From an uncultured Porphyromonadaceae bacterium (lineage in GTDB: Bacteria; Bacteroidota; Bacteroidia; Bacteroidales; Muribaculaceae), in assembly GCA_947175265.1 (NCBI GenBank), contig CAMWMD010000009.1, positions 1 to 64,000 of the forward strand: a DNA stretch of 64,000 nucleotides. Reading direction: 5' to 3'. Position numbers and translations under genes: made by a program. Positions 48,401 through 56,427 of the stretch are shown piece by piece. The notes under the pieces are model-generated. The model saw only the letters and a program-made list of their open reading frames with translations. It did not search any database and had not been told where the DNA came from. The first letter of the stretch is position 1. Every line of letters starts with the position of its first letter.

Positions 48401-49105
48401 TAAAGATATATCCTTGAGCTCATCGCTGAAATTCACGAGTTTGCTGCGGAAGAAATTGAGGTCGACGGCTATCTCGGCATCATCATCGGAAATGCTGCTG
48501 ATGATGGTATCTTTGATAAATCCGGCATCAACGCGCTCGTTTAGAAACACATTCTGGATTATTCTCGGAATATTTTGATATTGCGGGCTTTTGAGTAGAT
48601 AATACTTCAGCAGGTCTTTCGATATCTTTGCGGTACGGTTGCCGTAAAGTATATCAAGATAGTGATTGTAGCGCTCTATTATTATGCTGAGGTCAATACC
48701 TTTGTCCTGAATCCGCTGTCTGACAGTCAGTGGATCTGAAGCCACCACACCAAGGTCATCAATTATCCAGCCTCTGTCAAACGCCGCATCCACGAATCGG
48801 AATGCAGCCTTATTATGACGGCGAAAAAGAATCACACAGAAAGGTGGCTGCTCTTCCCCGCGTGAGACCTCATATACAATATATGAAGAGGGAGTCGGCA
48901 CATAGTAATCATCGAATGAACGCTGTCCTTGATTGCGTATGCCTAACTTATCTTTCCTTGCATTGTAGAAGAATAGGAGAGCCCGTAGCAGGGTAGTCTT
49001 TCCCACTCCTTGCGTGCCCGTGAAATGTATATTCCCATCTAATGCCACTTCTCCGTAGCGGATATGTGCGCTATTGATAAATACGATTTTAGTCAGAGAT
49101 CTCAT
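45416..49105 (-). CDS. jetC: Wadjet system SMC-like ATPase JetC
   Basis: A 1229-aa SMC/MukB-type motor. Walker A near residues 30-38 is GTQGVGKTT, after the MRSLTKIVFINSAHI strand. Two long coiled-coil arms (~250-560 and ~620-900) flank a hinge-like globular part near residues 560-640. The C-terminal head has a signature-like GSEGTDTLVKAI and Walker B HCMMDEIG. Together with JetA and JetB it should form a DNA-loop extruder that recognises small circular DNA. It overlaps jetB by 17 bases. Confidence 0.9.
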   Translation of the reverse strand: MRSLTKIVFINSAHIRYGEVALDGNIHFTGTQGVGKTTLLRALLFFYNARKDKLGIRNQGQRSFDDYYVPTPSSYIVYEVSRGEEQPPFCVILFRRHNKAAFRFVDAAFDRGWIIDDLGVVASDPLTVRQRIQDKGIDLSIIIERYNHYLDILYGNRTAKISKDLLKYYLLKSPQYQNIPRIIQNVFLNERVDAGFIKDTIISSISDDDAEIAVDLNFFRSKLVNFSDELKDISLWTQKNKQGIVETRRDADNIIEIAHKISAGEFSMREQCGMLVYSRTKAERNLPILKSKIEKKRDAIDKLDDNIKSIEYNFTLAHERLIKEIGGLDSKLKEAAKQKKEYQKIGISEMIVRVESLPSLRLSLQQKQGLLAQLNAEYLSIAQKYKSLRDRLDLDFQQYRQKRNDEINKVRQEAFDRKLTRLEQRNNLENEVKEKYKTQKDEFELKLTECRERRHELELSRLEASKSSPLKGEMEECRKNLSKLEKEENRLKEETLRKEGNLESMRIRSEMECQQLENEYTTQIISIENQIDILKENLDAERTLLEKSKGSFCEWLDSNIDGWASSIGKIADEKDVLYSQNLNPEIAPGNTSDTLFGVRINLDEIDKEVRTPAMINEDVKVIETKIDSLANEINRLRNEKESRISENGKKRFSAVKSLQAEIDVLTQKIQICQQQYRKEKLRLDGIENDEKARLNEIDADFKDKIQALTLEIDYNVEAIKRSDDLCKRELNAISKDAKDEDKKDKNLLDLQVKAVDNDIVHFKNETDAKIRQLDEDERAELSNAGADTGMIERVNNEITETEARILIIEKEKDKVVEYRVLCETLLDHVPQYLTDKKKLKDKDASLRQAYDRRKQKYESNRKDELGALSELQSTLDKASESISKTDEFIASDSCPPELKESVQIPTDLDCISLVESIKEQIRNLYRLSDSLKTSVNDFKRRFAQCNTFNLPTEFETTAHYRIYAEKLEEFVANDMIKDFQQVTSNVYRDVLSRAAADFSILLGRESEIQRIVKDINYDFSRKTFAGVIRSIELRLERSTMPIITQLQNITDFWNANQYDIGELNLFSGEEHRDISRDSIKYLKSLTEALNHAPELSKLPLEQSFTLKFKIEENDNSTGWTENIKAVGSEGTDTLVKAIINILLISVFKKRAGHAGDFRLHCMMDEIGRLSDENIQGILSFANERGIFIVNSSPKAHRPLSYRRLYVLSKDKEANTIVQPILSTREAELL

Positions 49106-49634
49106 CGTAGTCGTTAAATGCTATGAGGTTTACCATGTCTTCAAGATATCTGTATGCTGCCGTGACTTTATACCGTCTTGCCACATCATCGACGATTTCA
49201 ATGAATCCTTGTTTGGATAACTCCTCTACAAGCCGTTCTGCAATTTCATCATGGCGCGCCTTATTGTCATATAGAGTGGAGGCTTTGTCACGCAACTCAA
49301 TGTCGGAATCAGTCTTTACAATAAGGTCGGCAGTCATAAATGTGAATCCCGGTCCAAAAGAAGGTTCCCACGCTTTGAGGAAATCAAGCACATCTACCCA
49401 GTGACCGAATTTTTTAAGTTTGTCAGTTGTGGCGCTTTTGGATTCCTTACGGGAGAAATAGTAGTATTGGTTGCCCTCCTCGAGTATAAATCCTATTCGG
49501 GAGAAATAATCGGCATATTCATCCCGGCAATCATCTATGTCAAGGAATATCCGGCGTGTAGACTCATCCACGCTGTCGGAATATATGAAGCCTCCTTTAC
49601 TCAGTCGGTCAAAAACTTGCTGTTCGTATTTCAT
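49089..49634 (-). CDS. jetB: Wadjet system MukE/KITE-like subunit JetB
   Basis: A 181-aa protein of winged-helix layout (MKYEQQVFDRLSKGGFIYSDS, later VEELSKQGFIEIVDDVARRYKVTAAYRYLEDMV). This fits the KITE/MukE-type partner of an SMC complex. The assignment rests mainly on position between jetA and jetC. The start at 49634 is chosen because it gives a perfect ATGA overlap with the jetA stop; a longer frame exists upstream to 49682. Confidence 0.83.
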   Translation of the reverse strand: MKYEQQVFDRLSKGGFIYSDSVDESTRRIFLDIDDCRDEYADYFSRIGFILEEGNQYYYFSRKESKSATTDKLKKFGHWVDVLDFLKAWEPSFGPGFTFMTADLIVKTDSDIELRDKASTLYDNKARHDEIAERLVEELSKQGFIEIVDDVARRYKVTAAYRYLEDMVNLIAFNDYDEISD

Positions 49635-50830
49635 GGCAGATTGTATATTAGAGGATATTCCACATTTCCATCCCGGCGCCAATCGTCAGTAATGTGAAGC
49701 TTGCTGTAATGATTCTGCACTATTTCCAAATAATATTCCACTTTTCGTTCTTTCTGTTGGGGTTGGGCATAGGGATAGTTTATCACAAATGTGTATAGGT
49801 CTTGTGATGAAGCGAAGAAGGCATTGGCCAAGGATTCAGTGTCAACGAAATCCTCGACAATACACTTTGCATTCAATTCGCTTTCTTTAAGCGGAGGAGA
49901 GGGTGTATTCTTAAGCGTGTTAAATTTGGAGATGCTCTTTCTCGCGTCACTGATAATTCCGATTGCTTCATCCGAGTTGCGAAGAAATGAAAGAGATACC
50001 TTTGTGGTATAGTAAGCAGTTGTCTCAAGAATGAGATTGCTGCATTTTTCAATTATTTCACGGACGTTTGTGGTTCTTTCCCACGTCAGTTGATCCTTGA
50101 GATATTTGAGTTTTCTGATATGTTTCACCAGCCGGTTGTGTGCGTCAATTTGGTTCAGATAGTCACGTATGGTGCGTTCCAATTCAATGAGGGAGTGGAA
50201 TACATCTTTGAATTGTATTTTGACATCGAGAATCAGGCAGATAATACGGTCGTCAGGAGTCATTACTTCCATCGTCTCCCTTCTTTCCTCGAGCAAACGC
50301 TCGGTCTGTCGTATAAGTGACGATATACTGTCGAGGGTCGCCAGATAATTCTCCAGTTTTGTGCGTTTGATTTCGTAGTTACGTTCTTGACGGAAAGTGT
50401 CGTTAATCGCATGCTTTAATTCTATGGCCTTAGTGGATGCTTGGGTTGAGATATTACGCAGGTAGCGCATGATCTTGCGCACATATTTACCTTGAGCTTC
50501 AGGATGGGTGCGTTCCTTGAGATAGAAATCGATGTTCTCTTTGAGCGACCGGAGATTTTCCTCAACTGAAGAACTTGTGATGTCTTCGTTAAGCCGAAGC
50601 ACTTCTTCAAAGAAATGCTGATAGGTCTCCTCTAATTCGATGAGGTCACCTTCTTGCCTGATAACGCCATAATCGATTAAAAGACGAAGGTTTTTCTCAT
50701 TCTCTACTAATGCCGCGGCTTCCTCATAACTGAAGTCGTATCTCAATCTTGCCTGAAAGAGAGCATGTAGAAGTTTCCGCTCCGTATAGAGCCGCTTAAT
50801 CAATTCGTTGAGATCAATGAATACCTTCAT
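49631..50830 (-). CDS. jetA: Wadjet system kleisin-like subunit JetA
   Basis: A 399-aa, mostly helical protein. It has an N-terminal winged helix (residues ~1-75, LLHALFQARLRYDFSYEEAAALV, LLIDYGVIRQEGDLIEL), long central helices with Arg/Glu-rich coiled coil (~110-260) and a C-terminal segment. This matches a MukF-like kleisin that closes the SMC ring. It is the first gene of jetABCD. The sequence is distant from type I JetA (DUF3375), so I leave the Wadjet subtype open (types II or III are more likely). Confidence 0.83.
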   Translation of the reverse strand: MKVFIDLNELIKRLYTERKLLHALFQARLRYDFSYEEAAALVENEKNLRLLIDYGVIRQEGDLIELEETYQHFFEEVLRLNEDITSSSVEENLRSLKENIDFYLKERTHPEAQGKYVRKIMRYLRNISTQASTKAIELKHAINDTFRQERNYEIKRTKLENYLATLDSISSLIRQTERLLEERRETMEVMTPDDRIICLILDVKIQFKDVFHSLIELERTIRDYLNQIDAHNRLVKHIRKLKYLKDQLTWERTTNVREIIEKCSNLILETTAYYTTKVSLSFLRNSDEAIGIISDARKSISKFNTLKNTPSPPLKESELNAKCIVEDFVDTESLANAFFASSQDLYTFVINYPYAQPQQKERKVEYYLEIVQNHYSKLHITDDWRRDGNVEYPLIYNLP

Positions 50831-50985
50831 TCCTATCTATTAAGCCATTGGGTATTTATACTTGGATTTAATCTTTTAAGCACGCAAGAGGAATGGCTTT
50901 TACACCGTCTGGAGGCGTATAAGTGCTAAGGGTTCCTCCCGTAATTACCGATATCAAGACGTATCTTTGTTGTCACATTGTCCTG

Positions 50986-51015
50986 CAAAGGTAGTGAAAA
51001 AAGTCTATTATCAAA
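50986..51015 (-). promoter_or_regulatory. Likely promoter of the jetABCD operon
   Basis: Minus strand TTTG (51015-51012), 18-base spacer and TACCTTTG (50993-50986). The spacer is one base shorter than the usual 19-21. The start would be near 50979. The tandem repeats begin 6 bases upstream of the -33 box. Confidence 0.6.
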
Positions 51016-51021
51016 GCTTGT

Positions 51022-51090
51022 TTTAGTTTTTTGCGGTGTTTTATTTTAGTTTTTTGCGGTGTTTGGCTTTAGTTTTTTGTGATGCTTCAT
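51022..51090. repeat. Three 23-bp tandem repeats next to the jetA promoter
   Basis: Units start at 51022, 51045 and 51068. The first two share TTTAGTTTTTTGCGGTGTTT exactly; the third reads TTTAGTTTTTTGTGATGCTT. Each carries a T6 tract, so the tracts are phased at about 2.2 helical turns. Position suggests operator sites or an UP-like element; function is unknown. Confidence 0.85.
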
Positions 51091-51381
51091 TTTGCATTTG
51101 TACCAGCCTCAAAAAGTAGATTTTGTCTCACATCTATTTTCTGGCTGCTAACCGAGTGGCCACATTTCAAGGTTCTTACCCTATCCAAAAAAATTACCGC
51201 TGAAAAATCTCCTCCTCGGAAAATATCTTGCCGGGAACTTTTATTGTTGTTGGAACGTTTGCACCTACATTGTGGATGCTGTACGGGAGGGATGAGTAGC
51301 CGTAGAGGTGGGAGTGAACCACATATTTTGATAGGTTGTTAGAAACATAAAGAAAGTAAAAATTTGTTTATAAAAATAAAG

Positions 51382-52611
51382 ATGGCAGTTTCTTCCACTA
51401 CAAAACCGACTTCTAAGGATGTGTCAGCAGCGCCGGGTAATTACGGGCTATTTGTTGCATTCATCGCAATCATAGGAGCTTTCTCATCATTCGTCAATGA
51501 TATGTATCTTCCAACGATACCAACGATGATGAGGGAGTTTCACACTACGCCGTCAATGACGCAGATGGGCATATCTATGGCAATGGCCGGTATGGGGATA
51601 GGCTCGGTGCTCTGGGGCTCGGCCAGCGACCGCTATGGAAGGAAACCGACCTTGATCATATCACTTATAATTTTCGTAGTGTCGACAGTGGTGTCGCTAT
51701 TTTCCACAAGCATCATCTTTTTCATAGTATGCCGTCTCTTCCAAGGGGTGGGAGCCGGAGGAGCGATGGTGCTCTCCACATCTATTCCCGCCGACGTCTA
51801 TATGGGGCGTCAACTTGCAAAACTGATGGCGATAATAGGGGTTGTTAATGGTGTGGCGCCGGCGGTGGCTCCAGTTGTCGGTGGTTTGATGGCTGATTGT
51901 ATGGGATGGCGCGGCATATTTGTGGTGCTTCTTATAATCGGGGTGGTGATGACTGTTTGGACTACAAGATATAAGGAGACCCTTCCTCCTCAGCGACGTT
52001 TGCAGGCACATAGTCTTTCTGATTATCTGAAAGCTTACCGTACGCTTCTCACCAACGGACGTTTCATGATATATGTTACGATTAAGGCAGTCGCCATCGG
52101 TCTGCTGTATGCCTATATAGCCTCCGCGCCCTTTATCCTGCAAAGTCATTATGGATTCAGCGCGCTGATGTTCGGTCTGATTTTCGGAGGGAATGCACTT
52201 GCCATGAGTGTGGGCTCCACACTGGCATTGCGGTTTAAGGTGATGAAACAGGGTATGGTCGTAGGGTGTATCGGTATGTTCATATTTGCTGTTGCGGAGG
52301 CAATTGTGATGTGGGGTGAGGCCTCCTTCGTGTGGTATGAGATTTTTGCAGTCCCCATGTTGTTATTCTCGGGTATGATATTCTCAAGTGCAAACACCCT
52401 GTCGATGGAAGTCGGGCGCAGCGAGGCGGGGACAGCCTCCGCGATACTGAGCGTTGTGAAATACGCCTTTGCGGCGGTGGTATCGCCATTAGTCGGCCTG
52501 GGCAACATGTTCCATTCCACAGCGATAGCCTTTGTGGCAGTCACAGCGATAGCCCTCCTGCTCGCATGGAAAGCCAGCCGTCTCCCCTCGCTTGCCGACA
52601 TGGAACGGTGA
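51382..52611 (+). CDS. Bcr/CflA-type MFS drug exporter
   Basis: A ~409-aa, 12-helix major facilitator of the Bcr/CflA drug-resistance group. Typical features are DMYLPTIPTMMREFHTT in helix 1, loop 2-3 motif GSASDRYGRKPTLI, motif C in the fifth helix (VNGVAPAVAPVVGGLMAD), and conserved helices to the end. It should expel hydrophobic drugs by proton antiport. The start MAVSSTTKP at 51382 is preferred over an AT-rich extension to 51364. It stands alone between the Wadjet operon and the accessory cluster. Confidence 0.9.
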   Translation: MAVSSTTKPTSKDVSAAPGNYGLFVAFIAIIGAFSSFVNDMYLPTIPTMMREFHTTPSMTQMGISMAMAGMGIGSVLWGSASDRYGRKPTLIISLIIFVVSTVVSLFSTSIIFFIVCRLFQGVGAGGAMVLSTSIPADVYMGRQLAKLMAIIGVVNGVAPAVAPVVGGLMADCMGWRGIFVVLLIIGVVMTVWTTRYKETLPPQRRLQAHSLSDYLKAYRTLLTNGRFMIYVTIKAVAIGLLYAYIASAPFILQSHYGFSALMFGLIFGGNALAMSVGSTLALRFKVMKQGMVVGCIGMFIFAVAEAIVMWGEASFVWYEIFAVPMLLFSGMIFSSANTLSMEVGRSEAGTASAILSVVKYAFAAVVSPLVGLGNMFHSTAIAFVAVTAIALLLAWKASRLPSLADMER

Positions 52612-52641
52612 TATGCATCACATGGCTGTTATTACTTTAAA

Positions 52642-53085
52642 TTATTCTATCTGGCGAACGAAAAGGGCATCAGGATGCTTGCCCATGACAAATTTCCCTA
52701 CGTTGCATAACCAAGCCTTTTTATGATATCTATCGCAATAAAGCACATCATAGGTGGCGCCAAGATAGGTCTGATTTGTTTTTATCATCTTGAAGAAATC
52801 ACGTTTGTTGACAGGATCGAGTGCTACTTCTAATCTGACGTACCCATTTCCGTTATCGAACGCTTCCAAAAGGTCGTCAGCTCCTGCCACCATTTCCAGA
52901 TTGGAATGGAACATACGGGGTCAATGCTTGATATCGGTATACCATCTGCCGTCAGCCTCACGGATAAATCCCATTTTGAAGTTTGACGTATTGATATCGA
53001 ATACTCGGTTCAGTACAAACTGGGCTGCTTTTGAGCATACCAGCTTCATACCAAGATTGACAAAAGTTTCGGATACTTTTTTCAT
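52642..53085 (-). pseudogene. DUF6717-like protein, interrupted by one in-frame stop
   Basis: From ATG at 53085 the frame gives 54 residues (MKKVSETFVNLGMKL to WYTDIKH), a TGA at 52923-52921, then continues in the same frame with PRMFHSNLEMVAGADDLLEAF to 52642. WYTDI..WP and LEMVAGADDLL recall DUF6717, where a Trp is common at the stop position (TGG to TGA). Re-initiation at ATG 52914 could yield a separate 90-aa product. Its upstream region has the bipartite motif at 53108-53137. Confidence 0.65.
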
Positions 53086-53107
53086 AATTCAAGATTTAGT
53101 TGCATAA

Positions 53108-53137
53108 GATAATACCATAAAATATAAAAAGGTAAAC
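53108..53137 (-). promoter_or_regulatory. Bipartite motif, copy 2 (upstream of the DUF6717-like gene)
   Basis: Minus strand GTTTACCTTTT (53137-53127), 10-base spacer, GGTATTATC (53116-53108). It lies 22 bases before the ATG at 53085. Confidence 0.6.
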
Positions 53138-53177
53138 GATAGAATTCATATGATTGCATCAGTAATCTCCGGGGAGG

Positions 53178-54422
53178 TCAATATTGGCGTTTCACGTTTG
53201 TGCGCATCGCAAGTGTTATAGCCTCACCGGTCAACATGAATTCCGCGAGTTTATAGTGTCGTTTGCCATTCTCCAGTTTAGTGCCTCCGGCTTTATCTGC
53301 GGTGTTCAGCAGTTGCCTCCGAAATTTCCAGTCGCCGAAATAAGTGGCAGCACCGAGAATGAAAGATGTGCCTGAAGGACTCATGCCGTTTAATATGACT
53401 CCGGCATCCACATCAAAAGCAATCTTAGGAGATTTATTGAAGTATTCCCGGATAGCGGCATACTTTCCGGTAGGGTCTACTCTGCCAAGTATTTCCTTTG
53501 TCCTGATGTATTGTTCCAGTCCGAAGCCCTCCGCGAAGCAGGCAAGACAAGAACAATTGAGAGCAGCGTAGGAACCGCAAGGTGCTTTCCGCTTTCCTGA
53601 TTTATAGTAGCGCGAGATAATTAATCCGGTATTTTTATCAATCCAGTTTTCGTGGGTGAGAGAAGCCCATTTCTCTACCGTGTCAGCATATTTGCCGCTA
53701 TATATTTTTGAGTAAATGCTCAACGCGAGTGGAGTAAACATCATGTCGGGGAAGAAAACTATTCCGTTGGGAAATGATGGGAGGTTCATATCCCTGCTTT
53801 TCAACATCCGGCGATATAAAGCCTCACAAAGTCTGTGATAGAGATTGTCATATCTTGAGTCTCCTCCGGTTAACTTATAGTGGCCAATCATCCAGGCGAG
53901 TATGCTTATATAGGTCATGTGGCTTTTATTGCCTGCCAAAGAGTCAATGGGATCTTCTTTCCATTTCATGGTGTCGTAGAGTTTAATGGTCGGAGTCATT
54001 GCGAGATCGATCAGTTTAGGCATTTTCGTGAGACAGCGCTGGCGTAGTTCAGGATAGAGGTAAGCTATGTTGGAGAGTGCCACCGTGGTCATGGAAATGG
54101 CATAGTAAGCCCATTGACCCTGATATTCCCTGCCAATAATCTCCGGCATCTTGTCAATGAGGGCCTGGGGCTCTACCATGACTTCCTGGCAAAGCCAGTT
54201 GGCCCTGTCGAGGATATCACGTTTTTCTTCCGGATTGTCAAAGGGATGTGGTTCATTTCGTGCCCATTGCGCATCGGGTTTCCCTTCCATGTTCTTTAAG
54301 GCCGTGGCCGCCTTCATGACGGTTGGAAGATAACTTCCGAAGTTGAGAGCCATAGGCATAATGCCGGAGATGGTTCTGGGGGATAAGCGGTGGGTAAGGT
54401 TGCTAAGATGTCTGATATTCAT
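53178..54422 (-). CDS. Helical protein of unknown function (possibly alpha/alpha-toroid)
   Basis: A 414-aa protein, mainly helical, with aromatic-rich helix pairs (e.g. GQWAYYAISMTTVALSNIAYLYPEL, MTYISILAWMIGHYKLTGGD). These recall six-hairpin toroids such as the linalool dehydratase-like (Ldi) fold, but I cannot assign it. SYAALNCSCLACFAEGFGLEQYI and SPSGTSFILGAATYFGDW may be active-site loops. No signal peptide. The start at 54422 (MNIRHLSNL) is chosen because the longer frame reads through the motif at 54458-54483. Confidence 0.55.
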   Translation of the reverse strand: MNIRHLSNLTHRLSPRTISGIMPMALNFGSYLPTVMKAATALKNMEGKPDAQWARNEPHPFDNPEEKRDILDRANWLCQEVMVEPQALIDKMPEIIGREYQGQWAYYAISMTTVALSNIAYLYPELRQRCLTKMPKLIDLAMTPTIKLYDTMKWKEDPIDSLAGNKSHMTYISILAWMIGHYKLTGGDSRYDNLYHRLCEALYRRMLKSRDMNLPSFPNGIVFFPDMMFTPLALSIYSKIYSGKYADTVEKWASLTHENWIDKNTGLIISRYYKSGKRKAPCGSYAALNCSCLACFAEGFGLEQYIRTKEILGRVDPTGKYAAIREYFNKSPKIAFDVDAGVILNGMSPSGTSFILGAATYFGDWKFRRQLLNTADKAGGTKLENGKRHYKLAEFMLTGEAITLAMRTNVKRQY

Positions 54423-54457
54423 AATTTCTGTCGTTTCTTTTATAATCTCATTATAAT

Positions 54458-54483
54458 ATACCTTTCGGGTGGAAAAGGTAAAC
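54458..54483 (-). promoter_or_regulatory. Bipartite motif, copy 3 (upstream of the 414-aa gene)
   Basis: Minus strand GTTTACCTTTT (54483-54473), 10-base spacer, GGTAT (54462-54458) continuing as ATTATA. It lies 36 bases before the ATG at 54422. Confidence 0.6.
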
Positions 54484-54574
54484 AAAATTCTCTCTCCTTG
54501 ACAATAATATAAGCCGGAAGTGCGTTATGACACAATTGCCATTTCTGACTAAATGTTTAACCAACTGATTTATT

Positions 54575-55702
54575 ATGGATTCACGCAAGAAACAGGTCAC
54601 TCCCGCTTATGTCTCCGAATTATCGAAGTGTGAGATTTTTGTGTTCGGGAGTAACCTTGAAGGACGACACAGAGGAGGCGCCGCCAGAACTGCCTATGAA
54701 AAATTTGGAGCAGAGTGGGGTGTGGGCAATGGTCCCACCGGGAAATGTTATGCAATCCCCACGATGCATGGTGGAGTAAAGGAAATCAAGCCGTATGTAG
54801 ATAAATTTATTCAGTATGCCAAAGATAATCCGATGAAAAGATTTCTGGTCACTAGGGTCGGATGTGGCATTGCCGGATTTAAAGATGAGGAGATTGCCCC
54901 TCTCTTCCTTGAGGGCATGAGGATTCCCAATGTAGCCTTGCCGCAAGAATGGATTACCGCCTACCTCCGTCTTCGCATGGATAAAAAGATAAAGGTAAAC
55001 AAATTTAATCGTCCGGAACCGCCAAAGGTAGTTTCGGAAGAAATATTGCATGAACTCGCACAAAAATATGTCTATCCTATCAGCGTTGAGCTCTACACAC
55101 ACGTGCCGGATGTGAAGATCCGATATGTCAAGGATAGGGGTGAGTTCGGGTATACCACCTTATCAAACTGTTTTTTCTTTGACGACGGTGGAATGTATGT
55201 CTGGGACAGTGACGAAAGGTGGAAAGAGGAACATAATCAGGATTTGGTGGAATTGACTTTCGGCGACGAATGTTATGGCAGGGGATATGCCCATAGGGTG
55301 TTCTTTGCCGGAGTGGCCACAGGCGTGACAGATTGTAATGGTGAAATGATCTACACGGGGGATGTGCTCCAAATCGGTGATGAAATTGGAGATTCCATAT
55401 ATGCTCTTGGCACACTTAACGATAATTACGCTTTCATATTGGATAATTGCGCCCTCCTCCTTTCGGATTGCATTGACAAGAAATTAAAACGAGTTGGGAC
55501 CGTATTCTATCAACTTGATAAAAGTGAAACGCCGGTTCGTTCTTTAAACGACAGGACCAAAATGTTTCAAGGACCCTATGATACGAATGAAACCAGAGAA
55601 TTGAAGAAACTGATGGCCAGGTTCACTCCGAATTTCGATCAGGAAATATGGAAATATAAAGCATTGGATGTGCTTGAAATAGAATTTAACTGGAATAAAT
55701 AA
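54575..55702 (+). CDS. Macro-like (A1S_2505 type) and YopX-like two-domain protein
   Basis: A 375-aa protein. Residues ~15-135 look like the phage-type macro fold: EIFVFGSNLEGRHRGGAARTAYEKFGA, a CYAIPTMHGG loop and VTRVGCGIAGFKDEEIAPLF, which match the ADP-ribose-binding loops in position. The C-terminal part (~185-330) resembles the phage YopX domain (FYFDDGGMYVWDSD, then GVTDCNGEMIYTGDVLQIGD). Both are common in phage genomes. It is 7 bases upstream of a PD-(D/E)XK-like gene. The activity is not known. Confidence 0.7.
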   Translation: MDSRKKQVTPAYVSELSKCEIFVFGSNLEGRHRGGAARTAYEKFGAEWGVGNGPTGKCYAIPTMHGGVKEIKPYVDKFIQYAKDNPMKRFLVTRVGCGIAGFKDEEIAPLFLEGMRIPNVALPQEWITAYLRLRMDKKIKVNKFNRPEPPKVVSEEILHELAQKYVYPISVELYTHVPDVKIRYVKDRGEFGYTTLSNCFFFDDGGMYVWDSDERWKEEHNQDLVELTFGDECYGRGYAHRVFFAGVATGVTDCNGEMIYTGDVLQIGDEIGDSIYALGTLNDNYAFILDNCALLLSDCIDKKLKRVGTVFYQLDKSETPVRSLNDRTKMFQGPYDTNETRELKKLMARFTPNFDQEIWKYKALDVLEIEFNWNK

Positions 55703-55709
55703 AAATTAC

Positions 55710-56327
55710 ATGGAAAAGAAAAAGGATCAATCAAAAAAAGCAAGAATGGGGGCTCTGGGTGAAAGCCTCGTAGTTGCCAAACTAATGGAGAGAGGCTGGG
55801 ATGCCTTTAATGCAAATTGTACGATAAAGAACTTTAAGACCATCGATGTAGTTTGTATCGATGGTCAATCTACTGACCCTAAGGCTCCTTGGAAACCCAA
55901 TATAGCTCTCGTACAGGTAAAAACAAGTAGTCAGCATAATATTCCGGCAGGTTTTACCATGGCTCAATGCCTGGACAAAGAATACCTTGATAAAAATGTA
56001 ATGGGTCCATACGTATTTGTCTCTGCAAAGAAAATTGGTGACAAAAAATATGATTTCCGCTATTTTATCCTCTCCAGAAGAATGTTTATTGACCTCATAT
56101 ACGCCGCTCACCAATATGCCGTCTATGATTATAGCAGAGAAGTCATAGAAGAGACCATTAATGATCCCTCCTACATTAACGGGGTTAAAGTCACTGCTCC
56201 GTCAGGATTGTATATAAGGTGGATGGAAGGAAAATCCGACAAGGCAAATAAACTCCATGGAGAATTCAAGAATCCGTTGGAAGGTATAAGTTGTGAAGAT
56301 GCCTGGGAAAACATCTGGAAAGACTAA
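55710..56327 (+). CDS. PD-(D/E)XK nuclease-like protein
   Basis: A 205-aa protein. The N-terminal half has the layout of the restriction-endonuclease fold: a helix GALGESLVVAKLMERGW with a Glu, an Asp in TIDVV, and the strand IALVQVKTSS where QxK fills the catalytic (D/E)XK position. Similar sequences occur in DUF4365 and Holliday-junction resolvase-like proteins. It has no signal peptide. Paired with the upstream macro-like gene with a 7-base gap. A DNA- or RNA-cutting role is inference. Confidence 0.6.
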   Translation: MEKKKDQSKKARMGALGESLVVAKLMERGWDAFNANCTIKNFKTIDVVCIDGQSTDPKAPWKPNIALVQVKTSSQHNIPAGFTMAQCLDKEYLDKNVMGPYVFVSAKKIGDKKYDFRYFILSRRMFIDLIYAAHQYAVYDYSREVIEETINDPSYINGVKVTAPSGLYIRWMEGKSDKANKLHGEFKNPLEGISCEDAWENIWKD

Positions 56328-56365
56328 AAAAAATATAGAATTAAAAGTATAATATTCAAAAATTG

Positions 56366-56410
56366 TAGTGTTTCAGGAAGTGGGTCGGAGGCTCACTTCT
56401 TGAAACACTA
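56366..56410. terminator. Bidirectional hairpin
   Basis: TAGTGTTTCA...GGAAGTG at 56366-56382 pairs with the complementary CACTTC...TGAAACACTA to 56410, a stem of about 17 bp with small bulges. The minus strand has an ACAATTTTTGA run after it; the plus side is weaker. It separates the nuclease-like gene from the lipocalin remnant. Confidence 0.55.
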
Positions 56411-56427
56411 ATTCAGGCAAATCATAC

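Larger units (their letters stand above)
50831..51381. other. Intergenic region between jetA and the MFS gene
   Basis: 550 bases between divergent genes. It holds the likely jetA promoter (50986-51015), three 23-bp tandem repeats (51022-51090), and a ~145-base jetA leader. The MFS side (51090-51381) has no clear promoter; AACGTTTG near 51257 is a weak candidate. An 87-codon frame at 51079-51342 does not look coding. Confidence 0.6.

Noticed and set aside
45416..49105. Reading the JetC gene as a MukB, RecN or SbcC repair protein
   Set aside because: The adjacent kleisin-like, KITE-like and Toprim genes in fixed order support Wadjet rather than a lone repair ATPase.
51079..51342. 87-codon frame upstream of the MFS gene
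   Set aside because: It starts inside the tandem repeats, has no domain and resembles no known protein.
52642..53085. TGA as selenocysteine or programmed read-through
   Set aside because: No selenocysteine insertion stem or related genes are seen; a Trp-to-stop change is simpler.
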